NCBI GenBank assembly: GCA_021800315.1
Contig: JAJYZD010000185.1
Span: 1 to 7,613 of the forward strand
Source: Bacillota bacterium
Lineage (GTDB): Bacteria > Bacillota > Desulfotomaculia > Desulfotomaculales > JAJYZD01
Direction: 5' to 3'
DNA length: 7,613 nucleotides
Shown: piece by piece, positions 1-5,413 of the stretch
How positions within the stretch are numbered: position 1 is the stretch's first letter
Layout: the number at the start of each line of letters is the position of its first letter
Made by a program: the position numbers and the translations under genes
Notes under the pieces: model-generated
Seen by the model: only the letters and a program-made list of their open reading frames with translations
Told to the model about the DNA's origin: nothing
The model's database searches: none

Positions 1-1004
1 TCGTTAACGGTAAGGATCTTACCGATCCGCAGGCCGTCTTCGGCCAATATCGGCGTGACTTCGGCGGCATAGGACCGGGCTTCGCCATTCACCGTCAGTT
101 GATAGTGAAGTCCGGTCTGACCGTTCAGGACGCATCCAAGCTCCGGACGTCTCCCGACAAAAGAAGCAAAGGTATGCTTGGCTGAAATTGGCTCCAGTTC
201 GGGATAGATCTTTAGCATTGTATGGTTGGCATCGATAATGCGATCAGTCAGGTCGACCAGCAGGATACCTTCCTTTGACTGTCGGAATACCGTTTCCATA
301 GCAATGGGAACGGTATTGAAAATCCCAAACTGGAAAATGCCAAATAGAAATAGAAGACCAGAAACAATAGAAACTACCGGAAAATAATCGATCCCCAGAT
401 AACTTGTATTGGTAGCGTTTAGATAAACGGTAAACCACGGAATCAGCGATGCGGTAATCATGACCAGGTAGCCGAACCGCTGCGTGCGCGGCGCTTTTAG
501 GTAGCCGGCGATGTAGGATGCCATGGCTATCATGGCAATCATTGTACCGGACGCTACAATCACCACATACAGGGGGCCTTTGCTGAAAACTATCACCGGA
601 AAGTATCCGTTGCTGATAAATCGGTAGGAGGAAGCATAAAGATGATGGATGTTGGTGTAAAAAATGATCCAGAACAAAACCGGATGATAAAGCGTTCCAT
701 ACTTTGCCAGCTTCAAGTATCTTTTCCGCACCCCGGCGTACTCCAGGCTCATCATCAGCCACAGGTACTGCTGCAGGGGTATTACGAAATGTACGACGTT
801 GAACCAGAATATTGCCTGGGGAAAATGATTGGAGTTTATTTCATAAATATATGCGCCATTGTAAATTATAGCAGTAAATGACATCAAGATAAAGTAATTG
901 GCGCCCGGCATCGTCCGTCTCCCGGATGCGTATCCGATCAGCAGGATGGCGCACGGTATCGTCAACGCAATCAAAAGAGTGTACGTGAATCTGACCTCGT
1001 CCAT
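1..1004 (-). CDS. Membrane sensor, N-terminal 7TM domain plus PAS (3' end off window)
   Basis: The minus frame stays open from an ATG at 1004-1002 to the window edge, giving 334 residues. AGAGGAAGGG lies just upstream as a Shine-Dalgarno site. About seven hydrophobic segments are visible, near residues 8-26, 38-56, 65-87, 105-119, 143-169, 178-195 and 207-229. The sequence then enters a soluble PAS-like domain at about 240, with the typical entry EGILLVDLTDRIIDAN. This order, seven helices ending in FGIFNTVPIA and then PAS, matches the histidine-kinase N-terminal 7TM family, whose members feed HisKA/HATPase or GGDEF outputs. The ligand is unknown. The output domain lies beyond the left edge, so kinase versus diguanylate cyclase cannot be decided. 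The protein should sit in the cytoplasmic membrane with PAS inside. It is transcribed away from the ωRNA-like remnant. It is easy to miss because the frame has no stop inside the window, and a shorter out-of-frame ORF at 244-762 overlies it. Confidence 0.88.
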   Translation of the reverse strand, partial: MDEVRFTYTLLIALTIPCAILLIGYASGRRTMPGANYFILMSFTAIIYNGAYIYEINSNHFPQAIFWFNVVHFVIPLQQYLWLMMSLEYAGVRKRYLKLAKYGTLYHPVLFWIIFYTNIHHLYASSYRFISNGYFPVIVFSKGPLYVVIVASGTMIAMIAMASYIAGYLKAPRTQRFGYLVMITASLIPWFTVYLNATNTSYLGIDYFPVVSIVSGLLFLFGIFQFGIFNTVPIAMETVFRQSKEGILLVDLTDRIIDANHTMLKIYPELEPISAKHTFASFVGRRPELGCVLNGQTGLHYQLTVNGEARSYAAEVTPILAEDGLRIGKILTVN

Positions 1005-1028
1005 CGTCCCTTCCTCTGCTATTAGATC

Positions 1029-1056
1029 ATCATATTGTGCATCTCCGCCTGAAAAC
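1029..1056 (-). promoter_or_regulatory. Possible promoter of the 7TM sensor gene
   Basis: Read on the minus strand, TATGAT (1034-1029) is a fair -10 box 24 nt before the sensor start codon. GTTTTC (1056-1051) is a poor -35 box, 16 nt further upstream. The -10 is good and the -35 weak, so this is a tentative call. The site abuts the 5' side of the insertion-sequence remnant, so element sequence may supply part of the promoter. Confidence 0.28.
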
Positions 1057-1249
1057 GGACTTCGGTCTCTGACCGAAAGGCTGCTGTGACCGACGGGTAC
1101 CCATCGCAGGTGGGTGTGGCGAGGACTAGCACCGTTCTTGTAGGTCACAACCGCCTTCCCTGCTTCCTCGATGCGTGTCAACACAAGTCCCCGGCATCAT
1201 CATGAAGCTTGCTCGCACAAGCTCCGGCCTTCAGGTCGGGGTAGTTGAC
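1035..1249 (+). mobile_element. IS200/IS605-type (TnpB) right-end remnant
   Basis: The segment ends in two adjacent hairpins followed by GGTAGTTGAC at 1240-1249. That arrangement is familiar from the 3' end of IS200/IS605 and IS1341-type elements carrying tnpB; the recognition is from memory, not a search. No tnpB or tnpA coding sequence survives: the sensor gene's start lies immediately to the left. At most a short plus-frame tail ending with TGA at 1087-1089 (SPPENGLRSLTERLL) could be the last residues of a transposon protein. The left boundary is uncertain, somewhere in 1020-1060. The right boundary is inferred to be just after GTTGAC at about 1249. It could be a non-autonomous derivative or simply a decayed end. 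Confidence 0.6.
1061..1249 (+). ncRNA. ωRNA-like structured RNA (TnpB guide RNA scaffold)
   Basis: Several stems can be drawn by eye. TTCGGTC/GACCGAA (1061-1067 with 1071-1077) is a perfect 7-bp stem. TGTGACC/GGTCACA (1085-1091 with 1143-1149) encloses ACCCA/TGGGT (1099-1103 with 1111-1115). GATGC/GCATC (1170-1174 with 1194-1198) encloses a small GTG/CAC stem. AGCTTG/CAAGCT (1206-1211 with 1218-1223) is perfect with a 6-nt loop. CCGGCC/GGTCGG (1224-1229 with 1234-1239) has one G-U pair and a UUCA loop. In TnpB elements the transposon 3' end makes an ωRNA whose guide is the flanking DNA just past the end, which here would start near 1250. The orientation is inferred from the hairpins lying next to the right end. 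Whether it is transcribed is unknown, and no TnpB is encoded nearby to use it. Confidence 0.6.
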
Positions 1250-1328
1250 CATCCTTGTAGGGCCATGATGATATTTCCACTACCTCGAATTCAAGATACG
1301 TTTTGTGTGACCTTTTCTCCAACCGGAA

Positions 1329-1399
1329 TCCTCCCGTCCCGACGGCGTCGACTCAGGAGTGGCGGTACTGAAATGGGCGCTGTCCATGGGACGGGAGGA
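1329..1399. repeat. 12-bp perfect inverted repeat in a gene-free stretch
   Basis: TCCTCCCGTCCC at 1329-1340 is the exact reverse complement of 1388-1399, with a 47-bp spacer. An 8-bp direct repeat, TCGACTCA, occurs at 1348-1355 and 1408-1415. The whole interval from 1250 to about 1547 shows no convincing gene: open frames there have no recognisable protein content. The repeats may be the end of a decayed insertion sequence (IS21-type ends have several such repeats) or may be structural. No transposase is visible. Confidence 0.5.
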
Positions 1400-1547
1400 C
1401 GCAAAATTCGACTCACCCTGCATCATCCCCTGATAAGCCTAATTTCGCCAAAAATCGCAAACATCCTGTTTTCGGCCGTTCCGAATCCACCCTGGGATAT
1501 GGCAAACCAGTGAACTCCAAGCGGCCGGGCAAGATCGAAGACAACGG

Positions 1548-1979
1548 TTGCCGCGGGTTGTCGAGCAACCGGCCAATGTGGGCGCCGTCTTATGGAAGTT
1601 CCTGGGTGGAAAGAAAAAAGAACATCGGGTCGGTGAAGAAGCCATCACCGTGATCAAGGACGCGCCCGAGCAAACGCATCTCCTGGGCCTGAACGCCGCC
1701 ATCGAGGCGGACCGGGCCGGCGAGCGGGGGAGGGGCTTCAACGTGGTGACCGCGGAGATCAGGACGCCGGCCGCCAAGGTGCGCGAATCGGTGAAGACCA
1801 TTGGCCAAAGCTTCAGCTGCATCGCTACAGGGGTCACCTTGAGCGCTCCAAGAGTGACCAACTTAAACGAAGTTGCCCAGGTCCAGGCGAAATCCACCCA
1901 AGAGATCGGTTCTTCCGTGGTTCAACTCGGGCTGAGCACGGCCACCTTGGAGAAAATAAGCAAGGAGGCCTGGATTTAG
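1548..1979 (+). pseudogene. Degraded C-terminal fragment of a methyl-accepting chemotaxis protein
   Basis: The frame from a TTG at 1548 encodes 143 residues. Residues about 25-65 match the hairpin tip of chemotaxis receptors: EQTHLLGLNAAIEADRAGER followed by GRGF, against the usual EQTNLLALNAAIEAARAGE-GRGF. This tip binds CheA and CheW. Consensus-breaking changes include AIEAD for AIEAA, VTAEIR for VAAEVR, and TPAA for KLAE. The downstream coiled-coil arm survives for about 80 residues and ends in KISKEAWI. There is no ligand domain, membrane helix, HAMP or upstream coiled-coil arm; the sequence before about residue 22 is unrelated to the family. Full receptors run from roughly 280 residues (soluble) to over 500. 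I read it as a relic of a deletion or insertion event. A short expressed protein is possible but lacks what a receptor needs. Confidence 0.7.
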
Positions 1980-2140
1980 GTACGGCCCGTGCCGGCAAGA
2001 ATCCGCGGTAATCACCCGGCCCCGGACAGGCCAGGCTGGGTGCAGCAGCAAGGTGGATCCGGCGGGACCGTCGCCCGGACAACCGGGGTTTCAACTGCCA
2101 CCGGCTATCAGTTGCGACAAATTTTTTCCCTGGTCTTGCC

Positions 2141-2214
2141 TTGATAATCTCCGATAATTATCATAAAAATAATAGTAGAATAATATGATTGCGAGGCGCT
2201 ATCAATGATTATCA
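2141..2214 (+). promoter_or_regulatory. Candidate promoter and palindromic operator of the toxin-antitoxin pair
   Basis: The AT-rich stretch before the antitoxin holds TTGATA (2141-2146) as a possible -35, with CATAAA/TAAAAA (2162-2169) about 16-17 nt later as a weak -10. The 10-bp palindrome GATAATTATC (2153-2162) lies between them. Related half-sites recur as TGATAAT (2142-2148) and as TGATTATCA (2206-2214), which overlaps the start codon. Phd/YefM antitoxins repress their own operon through short palindromes at the promoter, so this is a reasonable autoregulation site. The match is by eye only. GCGAGG at 2191-2196 is the probable ribosome-binding site for the ATG at 2205. Confidence 0.42.
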
Positions 2215-2475
2215 AATCCTCCACAACCCTCAGGAATGATTACGGAACGATTTCCTCTCTTGCCCATGAGCTTGAGGAACCTATTTATATTACAAAAAAC
2301 GGCGAGGGGTGACCTTGTTGTTATGAGTATTGAAGCTTTCGAAAAAAGGGAACAGCTTCTGCGCCTTCGTTCCAAGCTAATGATTGCCGAGCAGTCAAGG
2401 CTGGCCGGAGAATCGACTGTTTCTTTGAGCGAAGCCAAGAGAAGGCTTAATGAAAAGTACGATGCAGAAGTATAA
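2205..2475 (+). pseudogene. Phd/YefM-family antitoxin gene, frameshifted
   Basis: From the ATG at 2205 the first frame reads MIIKSSTTLRNDYGTISSLA and continues to ITKNGEG, then hits TGA at 2310-2312. Removing one G from the GGGG at 2306-2309 restores the family sequence NGEGDLVVMSIEAFEKREQ, running on to KYDAEV and TAA at 2473-2475. The corrected protein would be 89 residues, normal for Phd/YefM: an N-terminal DNA-binding fold with the conserved NGxGD-VVMS core, and a C-terminal helix that wraps the toxin. A start at 2236 gives an unbroken 79-residue ORF, but its first 23 residues are out of frame with the family and it has no good ribosome-binding site. So this is a true null, a sequencing error, or a slippage site. 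The gene overlaps the toxin start. Confidence 0.72.
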
Positions 2476-2764
2476 CATTGAGATTCTACCTCCTGCATGG
2501 TCAGAACTCGACGAAATTGCGAGCTACTATCACCATGTATTCGGGGTCAAATCGGCACAAAATATTACCGCCAAGATTTTTTCCTGTCGTGAGCGATTGG
2601 AACAGTATCCGTTATCATGTCCATATGTTCCTGACAAAGAGCTTGGACTCCAGGAGTACCGGTGTCGTGCGGAGTATGTTTGTTTTTATAGATTAATCGG
2701 TAACACTGTTTACATTTACCACATCGTTCACGATTCAAGGGAATACGCGAAGTTGTTCAAGTAG
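2462..2764 (+). CDS. ParE/RelE-superfamily toxin
   Basis: This intact 100-residue ORF overlaps the antitoxin stop by 14 nt, the usual coupled arrangement. It has the ParE/RelE layout: an opening strand YNIEILPPAWSELDEIASYY, a central helix with SAQNITAKI and the LEQYP turn, then the C-terminal sheet EYRCRAEYVCFYRLIGNTVY followed by IYHIVHDSREYAKLF. Family members either poison DNA gyrase (ParE) or cleave ribosome-bound mRNA (RelE); sequence by eye does not separate these. The family usually has a late Arg/Tyr/Asp trio, and R, D and Y are present in HDSREY. An upstream ATG at 2450 adds MKST and sits 4 nt after GAGAAGG, so it may be the real start; I chose 2462 because the family fold begins right there. 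Base composition is more AT-rich than the operon to the right, consistent with acquisition. Confidence 0.85.
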   Translation: MQKYNIEILPPAWSELDEIASYYHHVFGVKSAQNITAKIFSCRERLEQYPLSCPYVPDKELGLQEYRCRAEYVCFYRLIGNTVYIYHIVHDSREYAKLFK

Positions 2765-2792
2765 AATCGGCCTCATCCAAGGGCAGGTTCTC

Positions 2793-3761
2793 CTACGCCC
2801 CCTGGTTTCCCAGGAATTCCACCCACACCGACAGAAACTCCGCCGCCGTATCCACCCGGTTGACCCGCTCGCGGAAGCGGGCCGCCCCTTGGCGCCCCTT
2901 CGCGTACCAGACCGCGTGCTTCCTCATCTCCAGCACCGCCATCCGCTCGCCCCGGTCTTCCATCTTCATCAACAGGTGCCTTTCCACCATGGCGAACAAC
3001 TCGCCGGCGTCCGGCGGCGCCAACGGTTCTCCGCCGGTCAGGTAACGCAGGGTGCGGGAAAAGATCCAGGGGTTGCCCAGGGATCCCCGCCCGATCATCA
3101 CCCCGGCGCAGCCCGTGGTCTCCAAGAGGCGCGCGGCGTCCTCCGGGCAGAACACGTCGCCGTTTCCTATCACCGGTATGCCAACCGCTTCCCTGACCTC
3201 CTTTATCGCCTGCCAGTCGGCCCGGCCGCTGTAGAACTGCTGCCGGGTGCGCCCGTGCACGGTTACCGCCCGCACCCCGGCCTGGGTCAGGCGCGCGGCC
3301 GACTCCGGCGCCGGAATCGAATGTTCGTCCCAGCCCAGCCGCATCTTGACGGTCACCGGCACGTCCACCGCCTTTACCACCGCCGCCGCGATACGCAGGG
3401 CCCGGTCCGGATCGCGCAGCAGCGCCGCCCCCGCCCCGCCTTTGACCACCTTGGGCACCGGGCAGCCCATGTTGATGTCGATCACGGCCGCCCCGGCCGC
3501 CACGGCCAGGCGGGCGGCTAGAGCCATACTCTCCGGCTCGTCGCCGAACAGCTGCACCGCCAGCGGACCGTTTTCGCCCCGGTGATCGAGCAGGGCCATG
3601 GTGGCCGCGTTGCCGTGGATCAGGGCCTTGTCGCTCACCATCCCGGTGAACCCCAGCGAGCAGCCCTGCTCGCGGGCCAGGATGCGGAAGGCCCGGTCGC
3701 TCACCCCGGCCAGGGGGGCCGGGAAAACGGGGGAGAGTGGTTCCAGGCCTTCTATCCGCAT
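2793..3761 (-). CDS. dusB: tRNA-dihydrouridine synthase (Dus family, DusB-like)
   Basis: 322 residues, the normal length. The protein reduces specific uridines in tRNA to dihydrouridine using FMN and NADPH in the cytoplasm. Visible landmarks in order: PAPLAGVSDRAFR at about 14-26 (FMN-barrel entry), GFTGMVSDKAL near 40, VQLFGDEPE near 70, DINMGCPVPKVVKGGAGAAL near 97-116 with the Cys of GCP as catalytic acid, VTVKMRLGWDE, VHGRTRQQFYSGRADW, IPVIGNGDV and GVMIGRGSLGNPWIF (phosphate binding). The start at 3761 is set by the family N-terminus MRIEGLEPL; the frame is open upstream to 4019, but that part shadows coaX. The ATG overlaps the coaX-A stop by 10 nt, so translation is probably coupled. 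It is the last gene of the operon and converges on the toxin with 28 bp between stop codons and no obvious terminator hairpin. Confidence 0.95.
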   Translation of the reverse strand: MRIEGLEPLSPVFPAPLAGVSDRAFRILAREQGCSLGFTGMVSDKALIHGNAATMALLDHRGENGPLAVQLFGDEPESMALAARLAVAAGAAVIDINMGCPVPKVVKGGAGAALLRDPDRALRIAAAVVKAVDVPVTVKMRLGWDEHSIPAPESAARLTQAGVRAVTVHGRTRQQFYSGRADWQAIKEVREAVGIPVIGNGDVFCPEDAARLLETTGCAGVMIGRGSLGNPWIFSRTLRYLTGGEPLAPPDAGELFAMVERHLLMKMEDRGERMAVLEMRKHAVWYAKGRQGAARFRERVNRVDTAAEFLSVWVEFLGNQGA

Positions 3762-4537
3762 GTTTGCCGCCGGACCCCCCGGTTCCGTTCGTAGATGATC
3801 CGCAGTCCGGTCAGAGTCAGAAAGGGTTCCACCCGGTCGATGGCGGCGGTCTCCGCGGCGATCATACCGGCGAAGCCTCCGGTGGCTATAACCCGGGCCG
3901 GGCCCAGCTCTTCTTTCATCCGGGCCAGAATCCCCTCCACCAGGCCCACGGCTCCGTACAGGATCCCGGCCTGCATGCTGTGCACGGTGTTCTTGCCGAT
4001 CACCGCGGGCGGCCGGCATATCTCCACCCGGGGCAGCTTGGAGGCCCAGCGGAACAGGGCCTCGGCGGCGATGCCGATGCCCGGCGCGATGGCGCCGCCC
4101 AGAAACTCGCCCCTTTGCGATACGGCGCCGAAAGTGGTGGCCGTACCCAGATCCACGATCACCAGGGGCCCGCCGTAAAGTTCAAAGCCGGCGACCGCGT
4201 TGACGATCCGGTCCGTCCCCACCTCGCCCGGATTGTCGACGCGGATGGACAGGCCGGTCTTCACCCCCGGCCCGACGAACAGGGGCTCCAGACCGAAATA
4301 GCGGCGGCAGGTCTCCTCCAGGGAGGACTGCAGGGGAGGGACGACCGAACAGATCACAGCCGCCTTCACCGTCGTCGTGGCCAAGCCGGCGTCCAGGAAA
4401 AGCCGGCGCCAGAGGAGGCCGCGCTCGTCCGCGGTACGCGCTGAATCCGTGGTCAGACGCCAGTCGCGCACCAGGGTTTCTCCCGCGAAAAGACCCAGCT
4501 TGATGTTGGTATTACCCACGTTACAGGTAAGAATCAT
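3752..4537 (-). CDS. coaX: Type III pantothenate kinase, downstream copy (coaX-A, D6N)
   Basis: 261 residues of the CoaX family, which phosphorylates pantothenate in the first step of CoA synthesis and belongs to the ASKHA fold. Landmarks: CNVGNTNIKLGLF at 5-17, VGTDRIVNAVAGFELYGG at 106-123 with Asp109 as the presumed base, VIVDLGTATTFG at 126-137, GGAIAPGIG near 148, and GKNTVHSMQAGILYG at 181-195. Residue 6 is Asn (codon AAC) where the family, including coaX-B, has Asp in the DxGNT motif; this should weaken metal/phosphate binding. About 71% of 250 ungapped positions match coaX-B. The start at 4537 fits the family and shares ATGA with the stop of a 29-codon ORF; no strong Shine-Dalgarno is seen, so reinitiation is plausible. 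An upstream GTG at 4588 is less likely. The product may be a weak kinase, a partner subunit of coaX-B, or redundant. Confidence 0.9.
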   Translation of the reverse strand: MILTCNVGNTNIKLGLFAGETLVRDWRLTTDSARTADERGLLWRRLFLDAGLATTTVKAAVICSVVPPLQSSLEETCRRYFGLEPLFVGPGVKTGLSIRVDNPGEVGTDRIVNAVAGFELYGGPLVIVDLGTATTFGAVSQRGEFLGGAIAPGIGIAAEALFRWASKLPRVEICRPPAVIGKNTVHSMQAGILYGAVGLVEGILARMKEELGPARVIATGGFAGMIAAETAAIDRVEPFLTLTGLRIIYERNRGVRRQTCG

Positions 4538-4623
4538 GCGCGGCCACCGCTTCCCGGCTCTTTCCGGGTCCTGCCCCGGAACAGGCACCCGGGGAACGGG
4601 GATTCCAGGCCCGCTATGAGCAT
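4534..4623 (-). other. 29-codon relic ORF: duplicated dusB start fused to macrodomain-gene tail
   Basis: Minus-strand ATG at 4623-4621, stop TGA at 4536-4534. It begins MLIAGLESPFP, matching the dusB start MRIEGLEPLSPVFP. The DNA agrees too: GGCCTGGAA in both, 862 bp apart. Its ATG overlaps the coaX-B stop by 10 nt, exactly as dusB overlaps the coaX-A stop. Further on it carries CCGGAAAGA and GAAGCGGTGGC, matching the end of the macrodomain gene and the coaX-B leader at 5401-5430. It ends in ATGA, shared with the coaX-A start. It is therefore the junction of a tandem duplication and not a functional dusB. It may still be translated as a coupling cistron. Confidence 0.7.
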
Positions 4624-5393
4624 GGCTTGCGGTCCCGGTTCCGCTCGTAGATGATGCGCAGCCCCTGCAGGGTCAGGAAGGGATCCACCCGGTCGATGGC
4701 GGCCGTCTCCCCGGCGATCAGTTCGGCCGGGCTCCCGGTGGCGATAACTTTCGCGTTGCCCAGTTCCTTCTTCATCCGCCCCACCACGCCGTCCACCTGG
4801 CCGACGAAACCGTACAGGATGCCGGCCTGCATGCTGTGGACGGTGTTCTTGCCGATCACCGAAGGCGGGCGGCTCAGGTCCACCCGGGGCAGTTTGGAGG
4901 CCCGCATGAAAAGGGCCTCGGTGGAGATGGCGATGCCGGGAGCGATCGCTCCGCCCAGGTATTCGCCCTTCTTCGATATGGCGCAAAAAGTGGTGGCCGT
5001 ACCGAAATCGACGATCACCAGAGGGCCGCCGTAGAGTTCGAAGCCGGCCACCGCGTTGACGATCCGGTCCGCCCCCACCTCGTGGGGATTGTCCACCCGG
5101 ATGCCCAGCCCGGTTTTCACCCCGGGTTCTATCACCAGCGGTTTTACGCCGAAATAACGGATGAAGGTGCGCTCCATGGGCTGCGAAAGCGGCGGCACCA
5201 CCGAGGATACCACCACCGCCTCCACCTGCGTCTTTTCCATTCCGGCACCATGGAAAAGCTGGCTCATCAGCACCCCGTATTCGTCCGCGGTACGCTCGCG
5301 AACCGTGGCCAGGCGCCAGTCATGGACCAGTTTCGTACCAAGGAACAGGCCCAGCACGATGTTGGTGTTCCCCACGTCGCAGGCCAGAATCAT
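4614..5393 (-). CDS. coaX: Type III pantothenate kinase, upstream copy (coaX-B)
   Basis: 259 residues with all family motifs intact: CDVGNTNIVLGLF at 5-17 with Asp6, EVGADRIVNAVAGFELYGG with Asp109, VIVDFGTATTF with Asp129, GGAIAPGIA and GKNTVHSMQAGILYG. It should make 4'-phosphopantothenate from pantothenate and ATP. Type III enzymes are dimers, typically insensitive to CoA feedback and dependent on a monovalent cation (family knowledge). The start at 5393 is chosen because it aligns with coaX-A and with the usual MxLxxDVGNTN opening; an in-frame GTG at 5405 adds four residues and cannot be excluded. It lies 20 nt after the macrodomain stop, and its own stop overlaps the relic dusB start. 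This copy is the likely working pantothenate kinase. Confidence 0.93.
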   Translation of the reverse strand: MILACDVGNTNIVLGLFLGTKLVHDWRLATVRERTADEYGVLMSQLFHGAGMEKTQVEAVVVSSVVPPLSQPMERTFIRYFGVKPLVIEPGVKTGLGIRVDNPHEVGADRIVNAVAGFELYGGPLVIVDFGTATTFCAISKKGEYLGGAIAPGIAISTEALFMRASKLPRVDLSRPPSVIGKNTVHSMQAGILYGFVGQVDGVVGRMKKELGNAKVIATGSPAELIAGETAAIDRVDPFLTLQGLRIIYERNRDRKPCS

Positions 5394-5413
5394 GACCCAT
5401 GCCACCGCTTTCT

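Noticed and set aside
244..762. 172-residue open frame on the minus strand
   Set aside because: It lies out of frame over the 7TM sensor, whose own frame gives coherent membrane helices and a PAS domain; this one gives no recognisable protein.
1175..1513. 112-residue plus-strand open frame
   Set aside because: It begins inside the ωRNA-like structure and crosses the inverted repeat; no domain or plausible ribosome-binding site is visible.
2074..2092. CCCGG-ACAA-CCGGG hairpin followed by GTTTC, as a terminator after the chemotaxis fragment
   Set aside because: The stem is only 5 bp and the tail is not a T run; the TTTTTT near 2122-2127 is not preceded by a stem.
1439..2094. Several open frames on the minus strand opposite the chemotaxis fragment
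   Set aside because: They are antisense to a recognisable receptor tip and consist of low-information Arg/Pro/Ser-rich translation.
2889..3521. Long plus-strand frames opposite dusB, coaX and birA
   Set aside because: High GC removes stops on the opposite strand; the minus-strand frames carry all family motifs.
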